A stretch of DNA of 64,000 bases from Thermococcus radiotolerans (lineage in GTDB: Archaea; Methanobacteriota_B; Thermococci; Thermococcales; Thermococcaceae): assembly GCF_002214565.1 (NCBI RefSeq), contig NZ_CP015106.1:744001-808000 (forward strand). The letters are read 5' to 3'. The notes beneath the pieces were generated by a model. The model saw only the letters and a program-made list of their open reading frames with translations, made no database searches and had not been told where the DNA came from. Shown here one piece after another: positions 8,679-19,982 of this stretch (positions within the stretch are counted from its first letter, which is position 1; every line of letters begins with the position of its first letter). Made by a program: the position numbers and the translations under genes.

Positions 8679-9490
8679 AGAATCACCCCCAGCAGGTAAA
8701 CAGCGACGGCGATTGAGCCAAAGACGACCAGAAAAGCCCTCTGGCCAATGGACTCCGAGAGCCTTACGAGGGCTTTCATCGTTACGATGCTGACGACGAA
8801 CGCGGCGAGGAAAGCCGTGAACAGCAGCGAAACCGGGAGCGCGGGCTCCCAGCCGCCGAGGAACGCGAGCTTCATGACAAAGTACACGGGGGCCACGATA
8901 AAACTCAACTCAAGGGCCCGCCTCACGCTTATGCCTGTACACAGGAGACCCAGGAGAACCAGTCCACTCCTGGAAAGACCGCCAAGGAGTGTGATTCCCT
9001 GCGAGAGGCCGGATATTATTGCATCGAGGAGAGTTGCCTCTCCCTTTTCCTCTCGAATACGGCTCTCCAGCCCCTTAAAGGGTGCCCCCGACTTCGTGCC
9101 CGCGAGCAGAGCGAGGATGATTATCACAACGCCAATCGCGGCGTTTACCATGTCTGAGGTCCGGGGGCCGATAACGTCCCTGACCCCGGCGAGTATGGGG
9201 TAACCGAGGAGAACCGTGAAGATGGCGGCGTAGAGAAGATACCTCGTGTCAGAGTCGAAGCTCTTCCGGAGGGCGTTCTGGGAACCGAGGGCTATCTTCT
9301 CCTTGAAGTAGAAGAGAACCGCGAAGGTAACCCCCAGATAGGCGGGCACCAGGTAGTCCGCGTAGGCCGGATCGATGCTGTGAAGGAGGTTTGAGACGAA
9401 GTATCCCTCGGGGCTGATGGAAAGCCAAGACGAAAGTGCAACGACGATGCCTGAAACCAAGGGGGCTACGTATTCACCGATGTTAACCAT
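8675..9490 (-). CDS. uppP: undecaprenyl/dolichyl-diphosphatase, UppP/BacA family
   Basis: 271 aa polytopic membrane protein. The start at 9490 was chosen because the upstream in-frame ATG at 9526 falls in the TATA-like region and GGTGTGG precedes 9490. The internal SGLSQGITLLGGLSRSGLVLLGLL stretch (about residues 150-173) carries the SGxSQGxxLxxGLSRSG motif with the catalytic Ser/Arg of UppP enzymes, which recycle the polyprenyl pyrophosphate left after glycan transfer. The usual N-terminal E-rich motif is less clear; S-P-E-G-Y-F at about residue 26 may correspond. First gene of the uppP-glmU-DUF835 operon. Confidence 0.88.
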   Translation of the reverse strand: MVNIGEYVAPLVSGIVVALSSWLSISPEGYFVSNLLHSIDPAYADYLVPAYLGVTFAVLFYFKEKIALGSQNALRKSFDSDTRYLLYAAIFTVLLGYPILAGVRDVIGPRTSDMVNAAIGVVIIILALLAGTKSGAPFKGLESRIREEKGEATLLDAIISGLSQGITLLGGLSRSGLVLLGLLCTGISVRRALELSFIVAPVYFVMKLAFLGGWEPALPVSLLFTAFLAAFVVSIVTMKALVRLSESIGQRAFLVVFGSIAVAVYLLGVIL

Positions 9491-9546
9491 GGCAACCACA
9501 CCAAGGGTTTTAATTCCCCAGAACATAAACTTTTCGAGGGGTCGTG

Positions 9547-10353
9547 ATGAAACTGACCGTGATATACGAAAACCATGCCGGGTTTAGAAAGGGTCTCCTC
9601 GGCGCCCACGGCTTTTCAGCGCTCATTGAGCACGGAGGAACCAGGGTTCTCGTTGATACCGGCACGGATGGGAGCGTGCTCCTTCACAACATGGGGGAGC
9701 TGGGAATCGACGTGGACGGGATAGACTTCCTCTTCATCACCCACGGACACTACGACCACACGGGGGGAATGAAGGCCTTCCTCGAAGCCAGAACGAAGCC
9801 GTTGAAGGTCATCGGCCATCCGGAAATCTTCAGGAACAGAATAGCCCTGAAACCCAAAAGAAGGGACATCGGCATCCCGTTCAGCAGGGAGGAACTTGAA
9901 GGGCTGGGAGCGGAGTTCGTTCTCAGGAAAGAGCCCTTCGAGTTCACACCGGGGTTCTGGAGTTCGGGGGAGATACTCAGGCGCACGTGGGACAGGGCGG
10001 TGGGCTACGTTGAAAGGGACGGAAAACTGGAGAGGGACTCCGTTCCGGACGACATGGCGCTGATAATCGACCTCGGCGATGGGGCCGCCGTTGTCACCGG
10101 CTGCGGTCACTCGGGGGTTCTGAATATCGCGTGGCATGCGGAGGATGTGAGCGGGAAGCCGGTCAGAGCGCTGATAGGAGGCCTTCATCTCAACGGTGCC
10201 AAGAGGGAAATCCTCGATGAAGTCGCCGAGAGGATAGAGGCCGAACGGCTCTACGCCGGCCACTGCACTGGCATTGACTCCTATGCGTACCTGAAGGCCA
10301 TGCTCGGTGAGAGGATAGAGCCGCTGCACGTAGGCAAGACCATCGAGCTTTAG
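9547..10353 (+). CDS. MBL-fold metallohydrolase, MJ0301-like
   Basis: 268 aa. The metal-binding motif THGHYDH (about residues 65-71) and the downstream GCGHSG and GGLHLNG motifs define the metallo-beta-lactamase fold; the whole layout matches archaeal proteins annotated as dihydropterin ribofuranosyl aminobenzene phosphate synthase. That enzyme would belong to a methanopterin-like pathway that Thermococcales are not known to use fully, so a general phosphoesterase or hydrolase role is equally possible. ATG at 9547 follows GAGGGGTCGTG; it is divergent from uppP with a very short shared promoter. Confidence 0.8.
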   Translation: MKLTVIYENHAGFRKGLLGAHGFSALIEHGGTRVLVDTGTDGSVLLHNMGELGIDVDGIDFLFITHGHYDHTGGMKAFLEARTKPLKVIGHPEIFRNRIALKPKRRDIGIPFSREELEGLGAEFVLRKEPFEFTPGFWSSGEILRRTWDRAVGYVERDGKLERDSVPDDMALIIDLGDGAAVVTGCGHSGVLNIAWHAEDVSGKPVRALIGGLHLNGAKREILDEVAERIEAERLYAGHCTGIDSYAYLKAMLGERIEPLHVGKTIEL

Positions 10354-10415
10354 CGAACCTTTAAATACCCAGCCGAAAAGCCCAACATCGCGAGAGAAAA
10401 GGAGAGGTGGGAGAG

Positions 10416-11495
10416 ATGAAGAACCCGTTCGAAAAAATGCCGACCGTGCTTACCGCTGACGAGCTCATCGACAAGGCCTTCAGGAGGGCCGAGAAAGCCG
10501 CATCGGCCTTCACGCCCAAGGGCGGTCCGAGGGCAAAGGCGAGGCAGAGGGAGGAGCTCCGCGTAAGAACTGTCTCAAACGTGGTGAGGGACAACCTCAG
10601 AAAGCTCCTGGACAGAACGCCGGGCGTTTCGGAGCTGCCAGCGTTCTACAGGGAGCTGGTTGACACGCTCGTTGACAGGGACCAGTTTCACCGCTCCCTT
10701 GCGAGGGTCAACTGGGCGATAAAGACGATAAGGAACCTGGAGCAGAGGTACGTTGAGAAGATACGGTACTCCAGGGACCCGGAGGAGATAGCCCGGCTCA
10801 GAAGGGCCTTCTACGGCCGCGTTGCTGACGTTCTCAGGGACATAGCCGACGACCTTGAGTACCTCAACCAGGCGAGGAACGTGCTGAAGGATTTGCCGGT
10901 CGTTGACCTTGGGCTCCCAACCGTCGTCATAGCCGGTCACCCCAACGTGGGCAAGTCAACACTGCTGCGGGCGTTAACCAACGCCAGACCCGAGGTTGCC
11001 ACATACCCGTTCACGACCAAGGGCATAAACGTTGGCCAGTTCGAGGAGCACTACCTCAAGTACCAGGTCATAGACACGCCCGGCCTTCTAGACAGGCCGC
11101 TGAGCGAGAGGAACGAGGTCGAGAGGCAGGCCATCCTGGCGCTCAAGCACCTCGGAAAGGTCATCGTCTACATCTTCGACCCCAGCGAGTACTGCGGCTA
11201 TCCCATTGAGGAACAGACCCACCTGTTCGAGGAAATCTACGCCGAGTTCGGCGAGTTCCCCTTCATCATAGTCCTCAACAAGGTGGACATAGCCGACGAG
11301 GAGAAGATTAGAAAGGTAGAGGAGTTCGTCAGAGCTAAAGGCCTTGAACCCCTCAGAATCTCGGCGCTCAACGGCGAAGGCCTTGAGGAGCTGAAGGAGC
11401 GAGTCATAGAGCTCGTAAAGCCCATGGTCGAGGAGCAGGCGAGGAGAATAATGGAGAAGGAACTGAGAAAGTACCGGGAAGAGCTGGAGCTCTGA
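10416..11495 (+). CDS. Nog1-family GTPase (ribosome biogenesis)
   Basis: 359 aa. An N-terminal helical bundle (residues 1-~165) precedes an OBG-type G domain: G1 GHPNVGKST (about 173-181), G2 around TTKGINVG, G3 DTPGLLD, G4 NKVD and G5-like SALNGEG. This is the Nog1 layout; Nog1 acts on the maturing large ribosomal subunit. The archaeal form lacks the long eukaryotic C-terminal extension. ATG at 10416 follows GGAGAGGTG; an in-frame GTG at 10407 is too close to that site. TATA box CCTTTAAATACC at about 10360. Confidence 0.9.
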   Translation: MKNPFEKMPTVLTADELIDKAFRRAEKAASAFTPKGGPRAKARQREELRVRTVSNVVRDNLRKLLDRTPGVSELPAFYRELVDTLVDRDQFHRSLARVNWAIKTIRNLEQRYVEKIRYSRDPEEIARLRRAFYGRVADVLRDIADDLEYLNQARNVLKDLPVVDLGLPTVVIAGHPNVGKSTLLRALTNARPEVATYPFTTKGINVGQFEEHYLKYQVIDTPGLLDRPLSERNEVERQAILALKHLGKVIVYIFDPSEYCGYPIEEQTHLFEEIYAEFGEFPFIIVLNKVDIADEEKIRKVEEFVRAKGLEPLRISALNGEGLEELKERVIELVKPMVEEQARRIMEKELRKYREELEL

Positions 11496-11598
11496 CCTTT
11501 TCTTTCCTATCGTTGAGTTCTATATCCCTAGAAAGCGGACGTTAAATACCGGTCAATTGCAAATTCGAGAGAAAAGCTCAAATTGAAGAGAAAAGAAT

Positions 11599-11991
11599 TC
11601 AGGCGCTCTCCTCCTTGATGAGAACGGCGTTGACGACGCCGTCCTGGCCGGGCCTGCTGGTGACGATGGCCTTGCCGGCCTCGGTCTCGATGATGGCGCC
11701 CTTGGTGATGATGTTCCTCCTGACGTACTGCCTGTTGGCCGGGTTCTGGATGACGCTGATTATCTTAACCTTCTTCCCCTTGCCATTCTCGAAGACGTTG
11801 GCGTAGAGGGCCTCGATGAGCCTGACCTTCCTGTTTCCGCCGTAGGTTCTGATTATCTTCTTCTTTTCCCTGTCCTCACCGACCTTGGTGAAAGCCGGCT
11901 CCCTTCCAAGCTCCCTCTTCCTCTTCTTCCTAGCGAGGATAATCCTTCCGCCTGAAGGCTTCTTGAGTGACCTTCCCTGCCATATAGCCAT
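11599..11991 (-). CDS. rps8e: 30S ribosomal protein S8e
   Basis: 130 aa, basic. Begins [15 protein letters not shown] and contains the [13 protein letters not shown] ending typical of archaeal S8e, a 30S component absent from bacteria. The expected length is about 125-130. GAGGTGAGATAA precedes the ATG on the minus strand, and CTTATAAACG near 12045 is a good TATA box. It is divergent from the membrane protein at 12107. Confidence 0.96.
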   Translation of the reverse strand: MAIWQGRSLKKPSGGRIILARKKRKRELGREPAFTKVGEDREKKKIIRTYGGNRKVRLIEALYANVFENGKGKKVKIISVIQNPANRQYVRRNIITKGAIIETEAGKAIVTSRPGQDGVVNAVLIKEESA

Positions 11992-12106
11992 TTATCTCAC
12001 CTCATGAGCTTAATACTCAACCTATCGCCACTTTGGGGGGTTCGTTTATAAGCTTTTCTGGAAGGATTTTTAAATACTCTCCCCCATTACTCCATCAGGT
12101 GGTGGC

Positions 12107-14697
<2,591 letters not shown>

Positions 14698-14711
14698 TCA
14701 TCGATGTAACT

Positions 14712-15626
14712 ATGGAAACTGTCGACCTGAATGTATCCGCAACACTCAGGAATAGGAAATTTCTCGCCCTGCTAGCCATAGCACTTCTGGTGACCTATGC
14801 ACTGCCGTTTCCCCTCATCAACGGTCCCCTTCATGACTATTCACGGCTCAAGAGGATAATGGAAAGGATGACCAAGGAAAACGACGCCATAGTCTGCCAC
14901 AACGTCCTTGATACTAACCCCGACTTCTTCGGCTCCCACGGGATGAAATGCGATGACGAGTACTACAGACCGAACAAGTCCACGGTGACCGTGGGTGACT
15001 TGATAGTCTATGAGGACACGTACAACGAGTACCTGAGGGCAAGGGAAGACCTGAAACGCGGACTGTCGGTATTCATACTCTTCGCGATATTCGTCTTTCT
15101 GGCCACGCTGGGCTTTGGATACGCCATGGTGGATTTTGCCGTTGGGCTGTCGGCGGGAACTGAAAGAAGGCTCCAGGACTCGCTCACCTCGGGCCTCCGC
15201 GCGATCCCCGCCCTCGCCGCTTCTGAGATTCTGGTTTTCATCGTACTGCTACTGGTTCTAATACTCCTGGCGATTCCAATGGCGCTTTTAGGCCCATTCA
15301 GCAACGTTCTGGCAGGACTCGTGGCGTCTCCGGCTTTCGCGCTGGTGGTTCCAGCCTACTACTTCACAAAAAACATCGGATTGATTGAGGAGATCTGGCG
15401 CGTGGTGAAAAAGAACACCGGGGGATACTTTGCCCTTGGCGCCGGTCTCGTGCTGGTTGATGGATTGATGGTCCTTCAGTACAACCTGGGCCTCGGAATC
15501 TGGACGCTCCCCGTCATGATCACAATAGGGGCGGTGAGGTACCCGCTAAATAGCCTGGGGGCACTCAAAGTTTACCTAGACACTGAGCGGGAAGAAGAGA
15601 CGAGCAACGAAGAGAAAGAAACGTGA
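14712..15626 (+). CDS. hypothetical polytopic membrane protein, paralogue of 12107-12997
   Basis: 304 aa from the ATG at 14712. The TATA-like AAAGCTTAAAAGG lies at about 14668-14680, so the mRNA leader is only a few bases and upstream in-frame starts are excluded. About five or six hydrophobic helices; an extracytoplasmic loop between helices 1 and 2 contains two Cys (in VCHN and KCDD) that could form a disulfide. The second half (PAYYFTKNIGLIEEIW, then a Gly-rich helix) matches the family seen in 12107-12997. The charged tail ends in EEETSNEEKET. The gene abuts the convergent UPF0212 gene. Function unknown. Confidence 0.75.
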   Translation: METVDLNVSATLRNRKFLALLAIALLVTYALPFPLINGPLHDYSRLKRIMERMTKENDAIVCHNVLDTNPDFFGSHGMKCDDEYYRPNKSTVTVGDLIVYEDTYNEYLRAREDLKRGLSVFILFAIFVFLATLGFGYAMVDFAVGLSAGTERRLQDSLTSGLRAIPALAASEILVFIVLLLVLILLAIPMALLGPFSNVLAGLVASPAFALVVPAYYFTKNIGLIEEIWRVVKKNTGGYFALGAGLVLVDGLMVLQYNLGLGIWTLPVMITIGAVRYPLNSLGALKVYLDTEREEETSNEEKET

Positions 15627-16007
15627 TCAACCGTCCAGCTCCAGACCGTTCCCCTCTTCCTCCTCGGTGAGCTCCCTTATCTCGTAGACCTTGAGCGGAA
15701 CCTTCTTGAGGGCCTTGCCGATGACGGCCTTGGCTATCCTCTCGGCGTGCTCGATGGTTTGAGCGTTGTAGACCTTGATCGTCAGGTACATCCCAACCAG
15801 ACCCACCGAGCCTATGACGAAGGCGCTCTCGAAGTGGGCCCCGCATACCGGGCACTGGGAGTAGCCGATTTCAACGCGCACGAAGTCGAGCTTCTCCTTG
15901 TTGAGGGCTTTCGCAACTTTGCTCACCGCCACGTTTATCGCGTCCTCGCTCGTTTCGACGTCCCTCACTATAATGGGTGCCTCCAAAACAACCACGTAGT
16001 CTCCCAT
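15627..16007 (-). CDS. UPF0212 / DUF555 protein
   Basis: 126 aa starting MGDYVVVLEAPIIVRDV, with the family CPVCGAHF Cys pair around residues 52-55. The start at 16007 is set by GAGGTG just upstream. The family is restricted to archaea and uncharacterised; the CxxC motif suggests a metal site or redox pair. It lies 10 bases after the DUF357 gene, so the two are cotranscribed. Confidence 0.85.
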   Translation of the reverse strand: MGDYVVVLEAPIIVRDVETSEDAINVAVSKVAKALNKEKLDFVRVEIGYSQCPVCGAHFESAFVIGSVGLVGMYLTIKVYNAQTIEHAERIAKAVIGKALKKVPLKVYEIRELTEEEEGNGLELDG

Positions 16008-16017
16008 AGCTCCCACC

Positions 16018-16305
16018 TCAGCCAAAGGCAAACAGTCTGTCATCCTCTCCCCTAAAGACTCCGAGCCTTACGCCGGCATCGATGAAACCGTGGGCGTAGT
16101 TGAGCGCGGCAAAGGCAGTCACGTAGTCACCTTTCTCGTAGTAGTACCTGGCGTCCTCAAAATAGCTCCTCGCCATGGTGAGGAAGTCCTCCGCAACGGT
16201 TCTTAAAAGGCTCTTCTCATGAACCGCTATTTCAAGGGTCTCCAGCGCTTCAGCGGTGATTTTAAAGTACCTCTGGAGCTTCTCCTCGGTTATCTCCCGT
16301 CCCAC
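16018..16305 (-). CDS. DUF357 protein
   Basis: 95 aa, all helical. It has the DUF357 layout: an N-terminal helix, then the [27 protein letters not shown] stretch in two segments (about residues 52-78) that forms a helical hairpin like a TPR/HEPN-type bundle. No catalytic motif. TATA box GTTTATAAG near 16335-16345 on the minus strand. It heads a two-gene unit with UPF0212. Function unknown. Confidence 0.82.
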   Translation of the reverse strand: MGREITEEKLQRYFKITAEALETLEIAVHEKSLLRTVAEDFLTMARSYFEDARYYYEKGDYVTAFAALNYAHGFIDAGVRLGVFRGEDDRLFAFG

Positions 16306-16463
16306 CGGTCTCGCCTCACGGTTGGTTGGGGGAGAGTCTTATAAACCTTATCCCATGACTCGCCACTCTTCGGTTGACCAACGTTCACAAGTCCAGCCGT
16401 CGGTTGGGCGCTCTTACCTTCAAAACGCTCCGGAGGGGACACAAAGGCGAAGGAGCAAAGCGT

Positions 16464-16475
16464 AAAGTTTATAAA
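16464..16475 (+). promoter_or_regulatory. TATA box for leader RNA and tRNA-Ala/tRNA-Val
   Basis: AAAGTTTATAAAG lies about 25-30 bases before a structured segment that starts near 16497 and about 95 bases before tRNA-Ala, so the transcript carries a long structured leader. Confidence 0.6.
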
Positions 16476-16496
16476 GCCCACCCGATGATAGGTAAA

Positions 16497-16560
16497 TGCC
16501 CGCACGGGTGAGGGCCCGGAGAGGGATGAGAGCCGGGTTTTAGAGCCGTGCGGAGCTGTT
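16497..16560 (+). ncRNA. structured leader RNA, possible H/ACA-like sRNA
   Basis: A hairpin with a perfect 8-bp lower stem (16500-16507 with 16546-16553), an asymmetric internal loop (16508-16514 and 16538-16545), a 5-bp upper stem (16515-16519 with 16533-16537) and a purine-rich apex containing GGATGAGAG. This is the outline of an archaeal H/ACA guide: lower stem, pocket, upper stem, K-turn-like loop. A clear ANA box after the lower stem is missing (AGC is found), so it may instead be a tRNA precursor leader. A promoter is correctly placed. Confidence 0.4.
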
Positions 16561-16566
16561 GGGTGT

Positions 16567-16644
<78 letters not shown>

Positions 16645-16654
16645 TCCTTGGGTC

Positions 16655-16732
16655 GGGCCCGTGGTCTAGACTGGTTATGACGCCACCCTGACAAGGTGGA
16701 GGTCCGGGGTTCGAATCCCCGCGGGCCCACCA
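16655..16732 (+). tRNA. tRNA-Val (GAC)
   Basis: 78 bases with encoded CCA. Acceptor GGGCCCG/CGGGCCC, anticodon loop CTGACAA giving GAC, T-loop GTTCGAATC. Second gene of the tRNA-Ala/tRNA-Val unit. No intron. Confidence 0.95.
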
Positions 16733-16831
16733 CATCAACCCTTTGCTGACGCAAAGCGTTGATGGAAAAATGGCGTGCAATTCTAAAAACGCTTATCAGG
16801 TGGTTTACTCCCCAATTACCACTTTTACAGC

Positions 16832-16879
16832 GTTTCACTCACTCAAGGCGTCCTTCGGACGCCAGAATAAGAGTGAAAC
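16832..16879. repeat. composite stem-loop downstream of tRNA-Val
   Basis: Outer arms GTTTCACTC (16832-16840) and GAGTGAAAC (16871-16879), inner 7-bp stem 16847-16853/16857-16863. Two similar composites lie at 4806-4851 and 52192-52241, each next to a tRNA gene; inner stems differ in bases but keep pairing. Confidence 0.6.
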
Positions 16880-17011
16880 TAGTTCAACAGCCTGTTTTAA
16901 AGTTAAACCCCCCCACAGGCAAATTTTAAAGTGCACGCTCTAGGCTCCAGCCAACTTGACAAAAAGGGAATATTTTGGTCAAACTTTGCTCTGCAAAGTT
17001 TGCTTTTCTGG

Positions 17012-17049
17012 CGAAAAGTTTGATCAAAGGCTAGTGATTCTTTTTGAGG
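17012..17049 (+). repeat. intergenic repeat copy A
   Basis: A ~38-base segment (TTTGATCAAA, then GCTxGTGATTCTTTTTGAG) that recurs with about four to six differences at 52077-52113, immediately downstream of tRNA-Pro. Both copies are on the + strand near tRNA genes. Confidence 0.7.
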
Positions 17050-17250
17050 AGCTTCTTGAGAGGGTTCGCCTTTTTGAGTGTGTGGTTTTTAGTGAAGAAT
17101 TCCTTTGAACCTGCCTTATTCGAGTGAATTTTTGCCAAAAGCTTCAGCATCGGCTGAAAGAGGCAACGTTTTCAGAAGTTGTGAAGTTCATTAAGATAAG
17201 CATCGAAAAGTTAATATGGGAGTTTTACGATTTTCATTCCAGGTGAGACC

Positions 17251-18396
17251 ATGAACCCACTCGACGAAGCCCTGAGGATTAAGGACGAGATAATAGCCTG
17301 GAGAAGGGACTTCCACATGTACCCCGAGCTCAAGTACGAGGAGGAGAGAACTTCGGAAATTGTGGAGGAGCACCTCCGTGAATGGGGGTACAGGATAAAG
17401 CGCGTCGGAACCGGGATAATAGCAGACATCGGAGATGGCGAGAAGACAATAGCCCTCAGGGCGGACATGGACGCTCTGCCCGTTCAGGAGGAGAACGACG
17501 TCCCCTACAAGTCCCGCGTTCCCGGAAAAATGCACGCCTGCGGACACGACGCACACACGGCCATGCTCCTTGGAGCCGCAAAGATAATCTCGGAGCACAT
17601 CGATGAGTTCAACGGCAGGGTGAGGCTCATCTTTCAGCCGGCCGAGGAGGGCGGCAACGGAGCGGTGAAGATGATCGAAGGGGGAGCCTTGGAGAGCGTG
17701 GATGCGGTGTTCGGCCTCCACGTCTGGCACGACCTCCCGAGCGGGATCATCGGCATAAAGGAAGGCCCGTTCATGGCCGGTGCGGGCATATTCAAGGCAC
17801 GGGTAATAGGAAAAGGCGGCCACGGAGCATCGCCGCACCAGACCGTTGACCCCATCCCGATAGCGGCGGAAACAATACTTGCACTCCAGACCATAGCGAG
17901 CAGAAACGTCCCTCCGATTGAGACGGGAGTTGTCAGCGTCACTGCAGTACACGCCGGAACGGCCTTCAACGTGATTCCAGAGGAAGTCGAGATGAAGGGG
18001 ACGATAAGGTTCTTCAAGCACGAGGTAGGCGAGTTGATTCAGAGGCGCATGAGGGAGATACTCGAAGGTGTCACGAAGGCGCACGGGGCTTCCTACGAGC
18101 TGTCAATAGAGGAGCTCGTCCCGCCGACCGTTAACGATAAGAACATGGCGGCTTTTGCCAGAAAGGTGGCCGAAAAGTACGGTCTGAGGTATGGCGATGT
18201 TGAGCCAACCATGGGGGCCGAGGACTTTGCCTTTTACCTCCAGAAAGTCCCAGGAGCGTTCCTGACGCTCGGAATATACAACGAGGAAAAGGGGATAATC
18301 TACCCGCACCACCATCCCAGGTTCGACGTTGACGAGGAGGTTCTCCATCTCGGAACGGCGATGGAAGTTGCCCTCGCCATTGAGTTCCTCAGGTGA
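17251..18396 (+). CDS. M20 metallopeptidase: aminoacylase / carboxypeptidase
   Basis: 381 aa. Zn-binding features of the M20D family are intact: MHACGHDAHT (about residues 92-101), QPAEEGGNGA with the catalytic Glu (about 130-139), a His in GLHVWHD, and the terminal PHHHPRFDVDE. A lid/dimerisation domain is inserted between about residues 180 and 295. Thermococcales homologues act as N-acyl-amino-acid amidohydrolases and carboxypeptidases, which fits growth on peptides. An AGGTGAGACC ribosome binding site precedes the ATG. The last eight bases overlap the convergent GNAT gene. Which substrate is preferred cannot be told from sequence. Confidence 0.9.
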   Translation: MNPLDEALRIKDEIIAWRRDFHMYPELKYEEERTSEIVEEHLREWGYRIKRVGTGIIADIGDGEKTIALRADMDALPVQEENDVPYKSRVPGKMHACGHDAHTAMLLGAAKIISEHIDEFNGRVRLIFQPAEEGGNGAVKMIEGGALESVDAVFGLHVWHDLPSGIIGIKEGPFMAGAGIFKARVIGKGGHGASPHQTVDPIPIAAETILALQTIASRNVPPIETGVVSVTAVHAGTAFNVIPEEVEMKGTIRFFKHEVGELIQRRMREILEGVTKAHGASYELSIEELVPPTVNDKNMAAFARKVAEKYGLRYGDVEPTMGAEDFAFYLQKVPGAFLTLGIYNEEKGIIYPHHHPRFDVDEEVLHLGTAMEVALAIEFLR

Positions 18397-19222
18397 GCTC
18401 CTTCGCGAGTATCTTAATTTTTCCCACCTTTTCAGCGCCGAAGCTCTCAACGCTGCCCGGCAGGAGTGTCAGAACCCGCTCAAACCCGAGGATCTTCGCC
18501 CTGCCAAGAACCGCCTTCAAATCCTCAATCCTGCCCCAGAGCAGGAGCGCAACGCCCTCTCTCCCCGGAAGGTTTTTCAGCGCGTAGTACGAGCCGCCGC
18601 TCCTTCCTGATTCTACGGTATAGTGAATCCCAGCGATGTTGTCCTTAAAGGCCGAGAAGAACATGCTGTAGGAGCTTTGGAAGCGACCAGCGACCAGTTC
18701 GAGGTTCTTAACGTCCTCCCAGCCAAACTCCAAAGGTTCTACCGTCCCCCTTCCCTTCGCGGGCACCCACAGGATCGTTCCCGTGAAGAGTTCAACGTTA
18801 AAGCCGAGCTTTCTGTAGAACCCCTCCGCATCCGTATCCGGCTGGACGGTCAGCATCTCGACCTCCCGCTCCCTAGCGACCTCCTCAACGAACTCGATGA
18901 GCGCCCTTCCAATGCCCCTGCCCCTGTAATCCGGGTGAACCTCGATGACGTCAATATGGGCTATTTGCATAAGCTTCCCGTTAATTGGCTCCTCAGAGAA
19001 TAGAACCTCCACCTCGCCCACGATTTCTCCGTCCAACTCAGCAACGGCGACCAGCTGGTTATCCCGCAGAAGGTTATTGATGTGTATCGCGCAGGTCTCA
19101 ACCGCCGTCCATGGCCCGCCCTTGCTGTAGCGTTCGTAGATGCCGCCGTTGAACCTCTCGCCGGCCGTGTGGAGTGCAACTATCCCCTCAACGTCATCGA
19201 GAGTCGCCAAGCGGATCCTCAT
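18389..19222 (-). CDS. GNAT-family acetyltransferase with C-terminal extension
   Basis: 277 aa. Residues 1-~155 form the GNAT domain with acetyl-CoA binding motif [19 protein letters not shown] (about 93-110) and a Q/R-x-x-G-x-G/A loop in YRGRGIG. Residues ~160-277 form a second domain without a recognised motif, about the length of another GNAT-like half. The start at 19222 is preceded by GGTGATG; its first 29 bases overlap the phosphatase gene, so the two are translated together. Acceptor substrate unknown. Confidence 0.83.
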   Translation of the reverse strand: MRIRLATLDDVEGIVALHTAGERFNGGIYERYSKGGPWTAVETCAIHINNLLRDNQLVAVAELDGEIVGEVEVLFSEEPINGKLMQIAHIDVIEVHPDYRGRGIGRALIEFVEEVAREREVEMLTVQPDTDAEGFYRKLGFNVELFTGTILWVPAKGRGTVEPLEFGWEDVKNLELVAGRFQSSYSMFFSAFKDNIAGIHYTVESGRSGGSYYALKNLPGREGVALLLWGRIEDLKAVLGRAKILGFERVLTLLPGSVESFGAEKVGKIKILAKELT

Positions 19223-19931
19223 CGACATCACCAAGGTAGCCGAACTTCTCCAGTACGTGAAGGATTCCCTCCGCTCCGCCCTCCCCGTAGGTCTTTTTCG
19301 TCACGTAGTCGGCTTCTCTTTTCAGGCTCTCCGGCGCCTGGCCAACGGCGACGCGATAACCGACTACTCTGAAGGCATCGAGGTCGTTCTCCCCGTCCCC
19401 GATATGGGCGACCTCCTTGGGCTCTATCCCGAGCACCTCGCAGGCCTTTTCAAGCCCGGTACCCTTGTTTATCCATGGCTTCTTGACGTGTATCGCGAAG
19501 CCTGAATCAACGGCGATGAGGTTGAGCCCGAGCTCCGCTATTATATCCTTCACGGCCTCGACGGGGATGGTCCTCAGAATCACGAGGCCGGCCTTCCGCT
19601 CCGGCATCGAAAAGCTCATGACTGCCTCTGGATAGCGTCTCTTCACCTCGCTCCAGAGAATCCATTCCTCGTCCATCTTCGTCAGGTAAATCCTCTTTCT
19701 CAGCCGTCCGTCCCTTATGGACAGGGCTCCACCGTCCTCCGCCACCACCGGGCCGCTGGTGCCTATCATTATCGCCATTGCCTCCGCGAAGGGAACGGAG
19801 TTGCCGGTGACCAGCATGACGGGAACGCCCAGGCTCTCAGCGAGCCTTATCGCCCTCAGGGCATCTTCATGGAGCCGCCTGTCAGGATAAGTGATAGTGC
19901 CGTCTATGTCTAGGGATATTGCCTTTATCAT
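19194..19931 (-). CDS. phosphoglycolate phosphatase, archaeal HAD type
   Basis: 245 aa. HAD motif I DIDGTI (residues 8-13), motif II TGNS (about 42), a Cof-type cap with EDGGAL, motif III Lys in INKG and motif [10 protein letters not shown]. This is the archaeal phosphoglycolate phosphatase pattern, which clears 2-phosphoglycolate formed during DNA repair. The ATG is preceded by GAGAGGATG-like bases. It leads the GNAT gene on the same strand with a 29-base overlap. Confidence 0.88.
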   Translation of the reverse strand: MIKAISLDIDGTITYPDRRLHEDALRAIRLAESLGVPVMLVTGNSVPFAEAMAIMIGTSGPVVAEDGGALSIRDGRLRKRIYLTKMDEEWILWSEVKRRYPEAVMSFSMPERKAGLVILRTIPVEAVKDIIAELGLNLIAVDSGFAIHVKKPWINKGTGLEKACEVLGIEPKEVAHIGDGENDLDAFRVVGYRVAVGQAPESLKREADYVTKKTYGEGGAEGILHVLEKFGYLGDVDEDPLGDSR

Positions 19932-19982
19932 CCTCTCACCCGCAATCTGCTTGAAAAAAGTCGATAAAAGGCTTACTGGACA

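Larger units (their letters stand above)
16733..17250. other. 517-base noncoding, AT-rich structured region
   Basis: No convincing gene. It contains a composite stem-loop at 16832-16879 (outer GTTTCACTC/GAGTGAAAC, inner GGCGTCC-ttc-GGACGCC with a cUUCGg loop), a 9-bp hairpin at 16981-17001, a 6-bp hairpin at 17003-17018, the palindrome TTTGATCAAA at 17019-17028, and a stretch (17012-17049) nearly repeated at 52077-52113. The promoter of the following aminoacylase gene must lie near its end. Confidence 0.6.
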
